DNA from: Cytobacillus kochii
GTDB taxonomy: Bacteria; Bacillota; Bacilli; Bacillales; Cytobacillaceae
Direction: 5' to 3'
Length of the DNA stretch: 64,000 nt
Assembly: GCF_020171845.1 (NCBI RefSeq)
Contig: NZ_JAIVAM010000011.1
Location: 1 to 64,000, forward strand
Shown: positions 28,388 through 37,500 of the stretch, in pieces
Position numbering within the stretch: the stretch's first letter is position 1
Layout of the letters: the number at the start of each line of letters is the position of its first letter
Program-made: the position numbers and the translations under genes
Notes under the pieces: generated by a model
The model's database searches: none
Told to the model about the DNA's origin: nothing
What the model saw: only the letters and a program-made list of their open reading frames with translations

Positions 28388-28952
28388 ATTCTTCTCCTCC
28401 TTTCATCTGAATGAGACAGCCAGCATCTACTAGATAAGCTTCATCTGCAAGTGCCACGATTTTTTGATGGAGTCGTCCTAACATCTTTCCATACACAAGT
28501 ACAAGTGGTTCATCACTTATCACATCATGGAATATTTCGTTACTTACGAGAATTAACGTATCGACTTTACTCGAAAGTTCTTTTATTCCTTGGACAAGAT
28601 TTTTAAAAATTTGTTGTTGAAATTCGTAATCAGACCAGCGATTTTCATAAAAAAACTCATTATTAAGCAGAGTTGTTAGGCAATCTAGAAGAATAATATC
28701 GTTTGAAGAGTAGTGGGTAGCTAGTTGGTGAACGTTTCTTGGTTGTTCCCATGTCATCCACTTCTTACCACTCTCTTGCCTATGCTTTTGATGATGCTTA
28801 ATGCGCAACACCATTTCTTTATCGCTTGGTTGAGCTGTCGCGATGTAATGTAATTGCTTCCCATGGTAGTGAGCCCTATCAATTGCCAACTTCTCAGCAA
28901 GCTGACTCTTACCACTTCTTACTCCTCCGCTTATAAAGATGATTCGCGCCAT
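28353..28952 (-). CDS. cobU: Adenosylcobinamide kinase / guanylyltransferase
   Basis: A 199-residue CobU/CobP protein with P-loop IFISGGVRSGKS (residues ~5-16), HYIATAQPSDKEM, IKHHQKHR with the GMP-accepting histidine, and DIILLDCLTTLLNN. It phosphorylates and then guanylylates adenosylcobinamide to give AdoCbi-GDP. VLVSNEIFHDVI is the region where CobU normally has VSNEVG. It overlaps cobD by 22 nt and cobQ by 35 nt, consistent with a tightly coupled operon. Confidence 0.93.
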   Translation of the reverse strand: MARIIFISGGVRSGKSQLAEKLAIDRAHYHGKQLHYIATAQPSDKEMVLRIKHHQKHRQESGKKWMTWEQPRNVHQLATHYSSNDIILLDCLTTLLNNEFFYENRWSDYEFQQQIFKNLVQGIKELSSKVDTLILVSNEIFHDVISDEPLVLVYGKMLGRLHQKIVALADEAYLVDAGCLIQMKGGEEYERLNGRWNSL

Positions 28953-30007
28953 CGCTTTAATGCCTCCATCAATCGAATGTTTTCAGCCGGTGATTTTATT
29001 GCTAGTCTAAGCCAATTTCCTTCCAATCCGGGAAAGTTGTATGTATGCCTTGGAATCAGTCCCTTTTCTAATAAAAAAAGAAAAAGGCTCTCGCTTTCTT
29101 TGGAAAATGAATCTTTTAGTAAGTAAAAATTGGTAGATGAATCTGAATGTAGGTAATCATTACGTGTTAAAAAAGAAAAGATTTTCTTCCGTTCTACCTT
29201 CATCAACTCACGTGTTTTCTTCTGAAAGTTATTATCCTCAATACACAGTAACCCTATTTCCTGCGCCACACTATTGACACTCCAATGCGGTTGTATTGCC
29301 CTTAAGTCAGTTATAAATTGTTCATTCGCGAGCACATACCCTAAGCGAATCCCAGGAATGGCAAACATTTTAGTCATAGAGCGAATAATAACTAATTGAT
29401 CGTATTGCAGTAATAACGGTGAGATCGCTTCATACTTATCCACAAAATCATAAAAAGCTTCATCGACAATGAGGTAAACACCTAGACATTCTGCGGCTTC
29501 AATCAAACGTTTGATTGAATCTTTCGAGAAGTATTTACCCGTCGGATTATTCGGGTTCGTCAAAAAAACTACATCAATCTCCTTAAAAGTAGCTATCAAA
29601 CCTTCTATATCTAAATGCCAGTTCTTATTTAAGAAGAAATAGGTGATTTCACACGCATTCGCTCGGCAAGCTGTCTCATATTCGGAAAAAGCAGGTTGGA
29701 CAATCATTACACGCTTTCTCGCAAATAATTGCCCAATCATTGAGATGATTTCGGCTCCACCGTTGGCAATGAGAACATTTTCTTTTGGAAGTAATGTGGT
29801 TTTACTGATACGCTCTGTTAATCTTGTGGCAAACGGATCGGGGTATTCGTATAATGATGAAAGTAAGCTTGACCATTGCCTTTTTACAACTTGTGGAGGC
29901 CCTAATGGGTTAATATTCGCGCTAAAGTCAATTGTTTTTGCGGGCATATCTAACTTTAATACTTCGTATAAATATTGTGGATTCGCACCATGCTTAGGCC
30001 ATTGCAA
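28931..30007 (-). CDS. cobD: L-threonine-O-3-phosphate decarboxylase
   Basis: A 358-residue fold-I PLP enzyme resembling histidinol-phosphate aminotransferase. FSANINPLGPPQVV is the substrate end, VFLTNPNNPTGKYF and LIVDEAFYDF hold cofactor contacts, and IIRSMTKMFAIPGIRLGY contains the PLP-binding lysine (SMTK). In B12 operons this protein is CobD, making (R)-1-aminopropan-2-ol phosphate for the nucleotide loop. It follows cbiB with a 14-nt overlap, so the supplier and user of aminopropanol phosphate are coupled. Confidence 0.93.
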   Translation of the reverse strand: MQWPKHGANPQYLYEVLKLDMPAKTIDFSANINPLGPPQVVKRQWSSLLSSLYEYPDPFATRLTERISKTTLLPKENVLIANGGAEIISMIGQLFARKRVMIVQPAFSEYETACRANACEITYFFLNKNWHLDIEGLIATFKEIDVVFLTNPNNPTGKYFSKDSIKRLIEAAECLGVYLIVDEAFYDFVDKYEAISPLLLQYDQLVIIRSMTKMFAIPGIRLGYVLANEQFITDLRAIQPHWSVNSVAQEIGLLCIEDNNFQKKTRELMKVERKKIFSFLTRNDYLHSDSSTNFYLLKDSFSKESESLFLFLLEKGLIPRHTYNFPGLEGNWLRLAIKSPAENIRLMEALKRWRESSL

Positions 30008-30947
30008 TCAAAACACCCCCTAGCCATAAGATAAAGAGATACAGTGGAATGGTCTTAGTAATAATAGTATTCGCCTCTACAATATGATTCCTTGATAATG
30101 GCATATTGGCTTCCCCCATCGTGGCACGATAAGAAACATGCCCTTCATATGTATTTTTACCACCTAACTGAACGCCTAATAAATAAGCCACAGCTGCTTC
30201 TCCCCAGCCACTATTGGGGCTTGGATGTTTTTTCGCATCGCTCATCACTAATTGAAAACTCTCTTTCCTTTGTATAAATCTCGGCTTATTCACGAGAAGC
30301 ATACAAAATGCTGTCAGTCTACTCGGCACCCAGTTCACCACATCATCAAGCTTTGCAGACGCCCAGCCAAAATCAATGTATTTCTCATTTTTATAACCGA
30401 CCATTGAGTCACAAGTGTTAATAGCGCGATAAACTAAGGCAAATGGTGCACCACCAATTAATGCAAAGAACAACGGGGCAGTAATCCCATCACTTGTATT
30501 TTCTGCTACTGTTTCAACTGTTCCCCTAACAATCTCCGCTTCATCTAGCTCGTCTGTATCCCTACCAACAATATATGAAAGCTTTTGCCTTGCCTCACTT
30601 AATTGTTCCTTCTTTAAAGGCTCGTACACTTCTATTGCCGCTTCCTTTAAACTTTTTTGGGCGATGGTAGTTGCGATTAACACCGCCTCAAATAATATTC
30701 CCACGATAGGGTGGACCGCATAGGCAATCACCACAATACTTATCGATATAACTAATACAATCAATAAGACGGTTGTTAACATAGCTACACCTTTCCATTT
30801 TCTATGCTCCCCTATATTCCATTTCTTCCTTAAAAATCCTATTAAAGAACCCATCCACTTTACAGGATGCGGCCATTGCGGCGGGTCACCTATGAATCGG
30901 TCAATGACCACTGCTACTGTTAATGCGATTAAATGTTCAATCATCAT
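29994..30947 (-). CDS. cbiB: Adenosylcobinamide-phosphate synthase
   Basis: A ~317-residue membrane protein with RFIGDPPQWPHPVKWMGSLI at the N terminus, IVGRDTDELDEAEIVRGTVETVAENTSDGITAPLFF (the CbiB family core, seen here in blocks) and NSGWGEAAVAYLLGVQLGG. It attaches aminopropanol phosphate to adenosylcobyric acid. Start ATG 30947 is preceded by AAAAAAGGAAAC and lies 11 nt inside the end of the btuD-cbiZ gene; a longer in-frame version has no ribosome site. Confidence 0.94.
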   Translation of the reverse strand: MMIEHLIALTVAVVIDRFIGDPPQWPHPVKWMGSLIGFLRKKWNIGEHRKWKGVAMLTTVLLIVLVISISIVVIAYAVHPIVGILFEAVLIATTIAQKSLKEAAIEVYEPLKKEQLSEARQKLSYIVGRDTDELDEAEIVRGTVETVAENTSDGITAPLFFALIGGAPFALVYRAINTCDSMVGYKNEKYIDFGWASAKLDDVVNWVPSRLTAFCMLLVNKPRFIQRKESFQLVMSDAKKHPSPNSGWGEAAVAYLLGVQLGGKNTYEGHVSYRATMGEANMPLSRNHIVEANTIITKTIPLYLFILWLGGVLIAMA

Positions 30948-32415
30948 CTGTTTCCTTTTTTCTTTTACGACTCTTGTGAATCGCTTTTTGTGTACATTCG
31001 TAAATACCTTTTCCAATTATTTTTCCTAGGGGTGTAACTGTTCCAGCGAAATCTATTTTCTCTCCGCTTTGTGTTGCAGCAACTAAGATACTATCCGTAG
31101 ATGTGCCCGTGGCAACTGTCCCGGTTTCTTTGTCTCGTACTTCTAAATCCATTAATACTTTTGCTTTCGCTTCAGTTGCCGTCATCATTGCTTGAATAAA
31201 TGCCTCTTCAGAAAGATGACCATTGACAAATATCCAACTATTTATAGTGCCTGGGGTTACTACCTCTTTATGTTTGCTCGCCATCGAAGCATCGACAGCG
31301 TTTCCTACACCTGCTGTTACCACGATCAACACAGAGAACAGATCCATTTCGTAAAATCCGTAGATCACATCATCCGTATACACCGCTGTCATCATCCCAA
31401 CCGTTTCCGAAGGCTCAAACCCTTTTTCTATAAGAAAATCTACCATCTCCTCATAAAAATCATCACAGTTATAACTTTTATCAACATGGCGATTAACAAA
31501 TGTTTGATACCAGCCAATGCCAGAACCAACAACGCCTGATGACATTACCCTTAGAGGTTGGGCAGACTGAAGTGTAATATATTCTTCATTCACCATTAAT
31601 ATAGCCGGTGTAATAATCTCTTCATTTTGCCATTTCTCCTCAGGTATTAGGACTACTTGAGGTGCTGGTACTTTCGGGTGTCCGTGCTTCTTCACTTCAG
31701 TCTCATAGACTTCTATAATACGTGCTTCTTGCAATACTTCATTAGGTTTATCATTAGAGACTATTTTTCCATCATTTAATAAAACGATTTGATCACAATA
31801 TAAACCGGCTAAATTTAAATCGTGAAAAATGGATAGGACCGTTAAACCCTTTTTCTCAGTCCACTCTTTTAACATATCTAGCAATTCTTTTTGATAAGAT
31901 AAGTCTAAATGATTGGTTGGCTCATCAAGTAATAATATTTCTGGTTCTTGTGCGAGACTTTGTGCCAAAAACACACGTTGTCTCTCTCCACCTGATAGCT
32001 CAGTTATATTTTTATGTGCAAAATGCTGTACACCTGTTTGTTTCATCGATTGTTGCACAACTTCTTCATCATCTTCAGACCATGTTTGGAACCAACCACT
32101 TTGATGAGCATAGCGGCCAAGCGATACAATTTCCTTTACTGTATAAGAAAAACTATGTTCGGCATGTTGAGGTAGGACAGCAACGATTTTCGCTATTTCC
32201 TTCGTGTTATAATTTTGTACTGGTTGATCTTTTAAATAAACTTCACCAGATGTGACCGGTATAAGACCACTTAGCATCTTTAAAACCGTCGATTTGCCGC
32301 TCCCATTCGGTCCAAGTATGCCAAATAACTGTCCTTTCTCTACTTCAAAGGAAACATCATGAATGACCTGCTTGCCTCCATAACCACCGTTAATTTGTCG
32401 TAAGCTATACATCAT
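30937..32415 (-). CDS. BtuD-CbiZ fusion: cobamide ABC ATPase joined to adenosylcobinamide amidohydrolase
   Basis: A ~492-residue two-domain protein. Residues 1-250 are an FepC/BtuD-type ABC ATPase: Walker A GPNGSGKST, Q-loop LPQHAEHSF, signature LSGGERQR, Walker B EILLLDEPTNHLD, and H-loop FHDL. Residues ~270-485 match CbiZ: VMSSGVVGSGIGWYQTFVNRHVD, TAVYTDDVIYGFYE, TAGVGNAVDAS, GTINSWIFVNG and VATGTSTDSILVA. CbiZ hydrolyses adenosylcobinamide or pseudo-B12 to cobyric acid for rebuilding with another lower ligand. The fusion couples uptake to remodelling. ATG 32415 has AGAGGATA about 8 nt upstream. Confidence 0.93.
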   Translation of the reverse strand: MMYSLRQINGGYGGKQVIHDVSFEVEKGQLFGILGPNGSGKSTVLKMLSGLIPVTSGEVYLKDQPVQNYNTKEIAKIVAVLPQHAEHSFSYTVKEIVSLGRYAHQSGWFQTWSEDDEEVVQQSMKQTGVQHFAHKNITELSGGERQRVFLAQSLAQEPEILLLDEPTNHLDLSYQKELLDMLKEWTEKKGLTVLSIFHDLNLAGLYCDQIVLLNDGKIVSNDKPNEVLQEARIIEVYETEVKKHGHPKVPAPQVVLIPEEKWQNEEIITPAILMVNEEYITLQSAQPLRVMSSGVVGSGIGWYQTFVNRHVDKSYNCDDFYEEMVDFLIEKGFEPSETVGMMTAVYTDDVIYGFYEMDLFSVLIVVTAGVGNAVDASMASKHKEVVTPGTINSWIFVNGHLSEEAFIQAMMTATEAKAKVLMDLEVRDKETGTVATGTSTDSILVAATQSGEKIDFAGTVTPLGKIIGKGIYECTQKAIHKSRKRKKETDDD

Positions 32416-32419
32416 CACA

Positions 32420-33478
32420 TTATCCTCTGCCTTCCGCTCTTCTTTTAATTAGAATGATAGCAAAAACTGGTGCACCAATTAACGCAGTAATGACACCAAT
32501 AGGTAACTCAGTAGGTGAAATGATTGTTCTTGCAAATAAATCAGCAAGTATTAAAAACCCAGCACCTGTCATCATCGATAAAGGAAGCAAGTGTCTATGG
32601 TCTGGTCCCCATAGCAATCTGGTTAGATGCGGAATGACTAAGCCGACAAATCCGATTGTACCTGACACTGCTACAGCGGCACCTGTTAAAATCGATCCGG
32701 CAATTAAGACCATCATCTTACGTTTCTGTACATTTACCCCGATATGACGAGCTCTTTCTTCGCCGAATGACATCGCATTTAATTCCTTGCTATTGGCAAT
32801 GAGCATCGCAGACCCAATGATAAAGAAAGGAAGGATGATTTGAACATAGTCCCAACCTCTCATCGATACGCTTCCTAACAACCACCCAATAATCTGTCTC
32901 AGTTCATCCCCCGTTAAAGCAATCATTAAGGAAATAAATGCACCTAGAAAAGAACTGAAGATAATACCGGTTAAAATGATTGTCTCTACTCTCATGCCAC
33001 GATCAATTTGTCGCGCAAAGAAAAGGACAACAATTATCGTTAGAAAAGCTGTTGTAATACTAAATAACGGTAAAGTAAAGGTGCCTACAAACGGAATGGA
33101 TAAACCGAGAAAGATCGTTAATACAGCACCAACAGAAGCTCCTGAAGACACCCCCAATGTATAAGGGTCAGCTAAAGGGTTCCTTAATAAACCTTGAAAG
33201 GCAGCACCTGCAATTGCAAGTGATGCCCCGACAAAGCCCGCCAATACTACTCTAGGCAAGCGAATATTCATAACAATATTACTATGCATTGGATTAACAT
33301 CATTACTTATCGGTAAACGTAAGATTTCCGCTCCAATGATATTGAATATATCTAACGGTAGCACTGAAACAGTGCCTATAGAAATCCCCATCATCATTGC
33401 TACACATAAGAAAACGAACGCACAGAGATAAGCAACACCTCTATTATTTAAATACTTCTGGGTAAATCGCTTTTGCAA
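32420..33478 (-). CDS. btuC: Cobamide ABC transporter permease BtuC
   Basis: A 352-residue FecCD/BtuC-family permease with about ten helices: RLPRVVLAGFVGASLAIAGAAFQGLLRNPLADPYTLGVSSGASVGAVL contains the conserved PR(L/V) and GxxxQxxxRNPLADP region, seen here as two blocks, and GFVGLVIPHLTRLLWGPDHRHLLP is the ATPase-contact EAA-like loop. The start overlaps the btuF stop by 35 nt. It forms the membrane channel for corrinoid import with BtuF and the BtuD domain. Confidence 0.94.
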   Translation of the reverse strand: MQKRFTQKYLNNRGVAYLCAFVFLCVAMMMGISIGTVSVLPLDIFNIIGAEILRLPISNDVNPMHSNIVMNIRLPRVVLAGFVGASLAIAGAAFQGLLRNPLADPYTLGVSSGASVGAVLTIFLGLSIPFVGTFTLPLFSITTAFLTIIVVLFFARQIDRGMRVETIILTGIIFSSFLGAFISLMIALTGDELRQIIGWLLGSVSMRGWDYVQIILPFFIIGSAMLIANSKELNAMSFGEERARHIGVNVQKRKMMVLIAGSILTGAAVAVSGTIGFVGLVIPHLTRLLWGPDHRHLLPLSMMTGAGFLILADLFARTIISPTELPIGVITALIGAPVFAIILIKRRAEGRG

Positions 33479-34406
33479 GCTCCTCTACTCCTTCTACAAG
33501 TCTAGGACCTGTACGAGTTACCTTATCAGAGTGCACATCATAGACTTGCTTCTCTTTAACGGCTGTTACATCTTGCCAACCTTCTCGGCTTAAAAGGGTT
33601 TCTACCGCATTTTCCGTATAATACCCGTATGTAGTGATAATCACATCAGGATTCTTTTCGATGACAGCTTCCTCGTCAATTTGTGGCCAACCTTCTTCTT
33701 CAATTACATTTTCCGCTTGGATCAAATTGAGCATATCATCAATAAATGTTTTTTGACCGGCAGTATATAAAGAAGGAGCTGCAGAGATTTCAACAAAGAC
33801 AGATTTTTTCTCTTCAACAGACTTTGCTTTTTCTTCGATTTCTGCCAAACGGGTTTTCATTCCCTCAACTGTTTGACTTGCTTCTTCTGTTGCTCCTGTT
33901 GCTTTACCAATCATTTCAATGGAGTCATATACTTCTTCAAAATTTTGTGCATCATTGACAATAAGAACAGGAATACCAGCATCTCTTAATTGATCTAAGC
34001 CTTCAGTACTATTATGTGCTCCTGAATTATGTGCTAATACAACATCTGGATTTAAAGCAATAATTGCTTCTACATTAAATTCTTGTCCACCGATCTTTTC
34101 AATATCAGCCACTTCTTCTGGATAATTATCAAAATCAGATACACCGACTACCTTCTCACCTAACCCTAATTCGAAAGCGATTTCAGTATTACTCGGGATT
34201 AACGAAACAATCGCTTCTGGTTCCTCTTCAATCACCACTTCTTGATCCGCAGCATCCGTTATTGTTACAGGAAAAGCGCTAGTTTCAGTACTCTCTTCAA
34301 CCTTCTCTTCTCCATCTTTCTTCGGCTCAGCTGTGTCATTCCCACATCCAGCAAGAATACCTGCTGATAGTAAAATCGAGACTAAAAATAAATACCATTT
34401 CTTCAT
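33444..34406 (-). CDS. btuF: Cobamide-binding lipoprotein BtuF
   Basis: A 320-residue class III solute-binding lipoprotein. The lipobox is LAGC (Cys21), followed by an acidic linker, then a PeriBP fold with PEAIVSLIPSNTEIAFELGLGEKVVGVSDF and NPDVVLAHN. The protein captures corrinoids outside the membrane and delivers them to BtuC. It is the first gene after the cobalamin riboswitch, with AAGGAGGG before the ATG. Specificity for corrinoids rests on the riboswitch and operon partners. Confidence 0.93.
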   Translation of the reverse strand: MKKWYLFLVSILLSAGILAGCGNDTAEPKKDGEEKVEESTETSAFPVTITDAADQEVVIEEEPEAIVSLIPSNTEIAFELGLGEKVVGVSDFDNYPEEVADIEKIGGQEFNVEAIIALNPDVVLAHNSGAHNSTEGLDQLRDAGIPVLIVNDAQNFEEVYDSIEMIGKATGATEEASQTVEGMKTRLAEIEEKAKSVEEKKSVFVEISAAPSLYTAGQKTFIDDMLNLIQAENVIEEEGWPQIDEEAVIEKNPDVIITTYGYYTENAVETLLSREGWQDVTAVKEKQVYDVHSDKVTRTGPRLVEGVEELAKAIYPEVFK

Positions 34407-34427
34407 GATTGACCCTCCTTAAAATAT

Positions 34428-34454
34428 AAAACATCCCCAGTAGTAGGAGATGTT
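34428..34454 (-). terminator. Riboswitch-controlled terminator before btuF
   Basis: On the minus strand AAACATCTCC pairs with GGGGATGTTT around a TACTACT loop, followed by TATATTTT. It lies between the cobalamin aptamer and btuF, so it is the likely expression platform. Confidence 0.75.
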
Positions 34455-34514
34455 TGGAAGGAATAATCACGACAAAGAAGCCTTACCAAACACCCCCTAT
34501 CCTCGTAGGTTACA

Positions 34515-34670
34515 GTGTTTATGGAAGATAGGCAGGTTTCCTGGCTTATGGTTTATAATCAAAGGCTCCTCCTATAGAACCTATATAGCAGTTGTCTTTG
34601 TTTATTAACCAGTTACAGTGGCGGGACCGCATTGGTTTTACACCAATTTCCCCTATTAAGTCAAAAATTG
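34515..34670 (-). promoter_or_regulatory. Cobalamin (B12) riboswitch
   Basis: On the minus strand the segment contains the B12 box AGCCAGGAAACCTGCC (34546-34531) and the upstream conserved core GCGGTCCCGCCACTGTAAC (34630-34612), with GGGGAAATTGGTG marking the 5' side. These are the hallmark elements of the cobalamin riboswitch in this order and spacing. It controls the 13-gene operon that starts with btuF. The outer limits are approximate because the P1 stem was judged by eye. Confidence 0.92.
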
Positions 34671-34746
34671 ACACCTATTTCCTTAAATCTACAATTTTCT
34701 GTCGATTTTATTATACCTTATCATATTTTGTGGTGCATTATTATTT

Positions 34747-35526
34747 TTATGAATCAGTTACTTGCCATTCTTTCAGTTTTTTATCAAAAACCAATCTCGC
34801 GTCTGGCGTGGCTTCCTTCCTCATTGCTTCGAACTCATCATACATATCATCCATATTAGCGAAATCTCCAACTGTCCAGAGCGGTATATTAATTTTTGTA
34901 CGTGTCTGCTCACTCTGTTCAAAAGAAATCACCAGGCCTTCCTTCATTAAATTTCTTAATGCCCTTAACGCGCCTTCTGGAACTTGTGGATATGTTTTTT
35001 TCTTTTTTAGGCCTAATAAAGATTTTTCTACTTTTAAATGCTCCATCTTCATAGCAGCAACGTCGCCAAGCATTTTGTAAAAGTCCTGCCAGTCTCGGTA
35101 ATAGACCTTATTTAACCAACCATCATCATGCGCTAAATAACAATAACGATTGCTTAAATGGTTATAGAAAGGTTTCTTTAAATGCTCCTTTACATGACTA
35201 AGATATAGGAGCTCAGCAATTGCTTGAGCGGGCAATTCATTTAACGATTCTTCCTCCTCGAAATCTATCCAGCAAAAATCACCATAACTATAAACATCTT
35301 CGTTTATGAGTGCTGGCAGGTCTTCATGAGCCACCCAATCAAACATGGTATGTACATTCAGTTCCCCATTATCATACTGGTGCTTCACTAATAGAAGATG
35401 CCCAGTCCTGTTCTGTAATGATTGCATAAACTCAGAAAATTCAATTCCATAAGAAATAACGGACTGGTCCTTTTCGTTTAATAAGATATAGATGAGATCT
35501 CGAACACTATGATTTTTCTTTCGCAA
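34747..35526 (-). CDS. Conserved hypothetical protein
   Basis: A 259-residue soluble protein beginning MRKKNHSVRDLIYILLNEKDQS. It is rich in acidic and aromatic residues (YGDFCWIDFEEEESLNELP; YLAHDDGWLNKVYYRDWQDFYKML), has no signal peptide, no membrane helices and no catalytic motif I recognise. The composition and length resemble a family found in Bacillaceae that is sometimes mislabelled as an oxalate:formate antiporter, but this protein has no transmembrane segment. It lies just upstream of the cobalamin riboswitch and is probably transcribed separately. Function unknown. Confidence 0.75.
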   Translation of the reverse strand: MRKKNHSVRDLIYILLNEKDQSVISYGIEFSEFMQSLQNRTGHLLLVKHQYDNGELNVHTMFDWVAHEDLPALINEDVYSYGDFCWIDFEEEESLNELPAQAIAELLYLSHVKEHLKKPFYNHLSNRYCYLAHDDGWLNKVYYRDWQDFYKMLGDVAAMKMEHLKVEKSLLGLKKKKTYPQVPEGALRALRNLMKEGLVISFEQSEQTRTKINIPLWTVGDFANMDDMYDEFEAMRKEATPDARLVFDKKLKEWQVTDS

Positions 35527-35983
35527 TTTAGAAACCTCCGAACTGAAAATAGAAAGACGAAGAGCAAATTCAATAGTACCACCTTAGTTATTACCCTCAT
35601 ACCACACACTATTTCGTTTTACTGCAATAATTTATACTAACTACATGTCAATCATAAACAACCGATACAATGCTTCATTTCATCCATTTCATTTTAGCAA
35701 AGATAAGGAAATACGATTATTAAAAAAACATTACAAAATAACTATTTCAATTCCTGAATTTTGTTCATACCCTAAAAAAGCCTTTTTGTATCAAACCAAT
35801 GATAACATTCCACTTCTAACACATACTATGAAAATAACTAATGGATTAGCATACAATCTTAACTTTTAAACCATATATTACTTAAAAAAAATCATGATTT
35901 TCCCAGTTAAAGAATGGTAAGATAAGCATGTAATCTCCGTTTACAATTTAAGGTATATCCTCGGTTGAAAGGACTTGAGCTTT
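35527..35983. other. Intergenic region upstream of mgtE
   Basis: About 450 bp between divergent genes. It should hold promoters for both. A 74-codon plus-strand open stretch at 35645-35869 has no ribosome site or recognisable product. I looked for an M-box magnesium riboswitch before mgtE and did not see its conserved core. Confidence 0.4.
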
Positions 35984-37342
35984 ATGATTCAGACGATGAC
36001 AGAAAACCAAATCGCTTTATTGATCATCAAAGCATTAAAGGATAATAAACAAAAAGAATTTAACAGGATTTTAGATGAACTGCAACCGTATGATATTGCT
36101 CAAGCTTATGATCATCTGCCTGAAAAGCATAAAAAACGTTTCTTATTATTTATGACTGCTGACCGCCTTGCCCAGTTGCTAGAGGAATTGAATAAAGACA
36201 TGCAGCTAGAGGTTTTAAATAAATTAGAAAATGAGAAAACAGGAAAAGTCTTGGATTTAATGGATAATGACGACCTTGCCCTTTTACTTCATGATATGTC
36301 AGCTGAGAAAATAGAAAATCTCCTTGCCGGTATGAAACAAAGTGAATCTCGCATCATTCAGAATATGATGACCTATCCACCAGAAACTGCCGGGCGCTTA
36401 ATGACTAACCGTTTTGTATGGATTCGTGATTATTACACAGTCCGAGAAGCAGTAGAAAAGTTAAAATCCTTTGCAGAATATGCTGAAACGATTAATTATT
36501 TATACGTGATTGATCAAGACAGAAAATTAGTTGGGGTTGTCTCTCATCGTGACTTACTAATCGCAGAGCCTCTCGAGGTCATCCAAGACATTATGTATGA
36601 GCGGGTCATCTCAGCTGCAGTGACGACAGACCAAGAAGAAGTTGCAAACATGGTCTTAAAATATGATTTCCTTGCTATTCCAATTGTGAATGAAGAAAAT
36701 GTGCTAATGGGTATTGCCACTGTTGATGACTTGATGGATGTTGTGGTCCAAGAAGCGAATGAAGATATTGAAAAGCTATCCGCTTCGGGTAAGGCAATTG
36801 ACTTTGATACGAAAGCTTTCGTCGCCGCTTATCGAAGGTTACCGTGGCTCATTCTTTTATTATTCATCGGCATTATTTCAGGCAGTATCATAAGCGGGTA
36901 TGAGGCTACTTTATCGCAAGTCGTAGCCCTCGCCTTTTTCATGCCCATGATTTCTGGTATGACAGGTAACACAGGTACGCAATCATTAGCAGTAGTTGTC
37001 CGAGGACTTGTATCCAATGATTTAAATAAAAAAGTGGTTACGAAACTGATCCTTAGGGAGTTAGGGGTAGGTGTGATTATTGGTGTCACTTGTGGTATTT
37101 TAATCGCGCTGATTGCATTTTTTTGGCAAGGAAATATTTATTTAGGCTTAGTAGTCGGAGTTTCCCTACTTCTAACTTTAATTATCGGGACACTTTCGGG
37201 AGCCACTATCCCTTTATTGTTATACAAATTCGGGATAGATCCAGCCATAGCTTCCGGGCCTCTTATCACAACATTAAATGACATTTTCTCACTTGTTACG
37301 TATTTTGGTATTGCCACAATGTTTATTTCCTACTTAACTTAA
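35984..37342 (+). CDS. mgtE: MgtE-family magnesium transporter
   Basis: A ~452-residue MgtE: N-terminal helical superhelix domain (~1-130), a CBS pair (~135-255, MTNRFVWIRDYYTVREAVEKL; YVIDQDRKLVGVVSHRDLL), then five transmembrane helices with PMISGMTGNTGTQSLAVVVRGL, the pore-lining family signature. Mg2+ bound to the cytoplasmic domains closes the channel. ATG 35984 is chosen with AAAGGACTTGAG upstream; a TTG 9 nt earlier is possible. Confidence 0.95.
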   Translation: MIQTMTENQIALLIIKALKDNKQKEFNRILDELQPYDIAQAYDHLPEKHKKRFLLFMTADRLAQLLEELNKDMQLEVLNKLENEKTGKVLDLMDNDDLALLLHDMSAEKIENLLAGMKQSESRIIQNMMTYPPETAGRLMTNRFVWIRDYYTVREAVEKLKSFAEYAETINYLYVIDQDRKLVGVVSHRDLLIAEPLEVIQDIMYERVISAAVTTDQEEVANMVLKYDFLAIPIVNEENVLMGIATVDDLMDVVVQEANEDIEKLSASGKAIDFDTKAFVAAYRRLPWLILLLFIGIISGSIISGYEATLSQVVALAFFMPMISGMTGNTGTQSLAVVVRGLVSNDLNKKVVTKLILRELGVGVIIGVTCGILIALIAFFWQGNIYLGLVVGVSLLLTLIIGTLSGATIPLLLYKFGIDPAIASGPLITTLNDIFSLVTYFGIATMFISYLT

Positions 37343-37500
37343 CATTACTTTTTTATTTTATATTGTAAATAAGGAAACTCTTTTTCAATTCTGTACGTCT
37401 ATATATACGTTTAAACATATTCCCTTGCAGAAGATTCCTAATGGTTTTTTTCTGTTCGTAGCATGACCTTAATGTATAAAATAAAGATAGGTGTTTATAT

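Noticed and set aside
35645-35869. A 74-codon plus-strand frame upstream of mgtE
   Set aside because: No ribosome site and no similarity; the region is better read as a divergent promoter spacer.
35870-35983. M-box magnesium riboswitch before mgtE
   Set aside because: The conserved M-box core was not seen, and the space before the start codon is too short and AT-rich.
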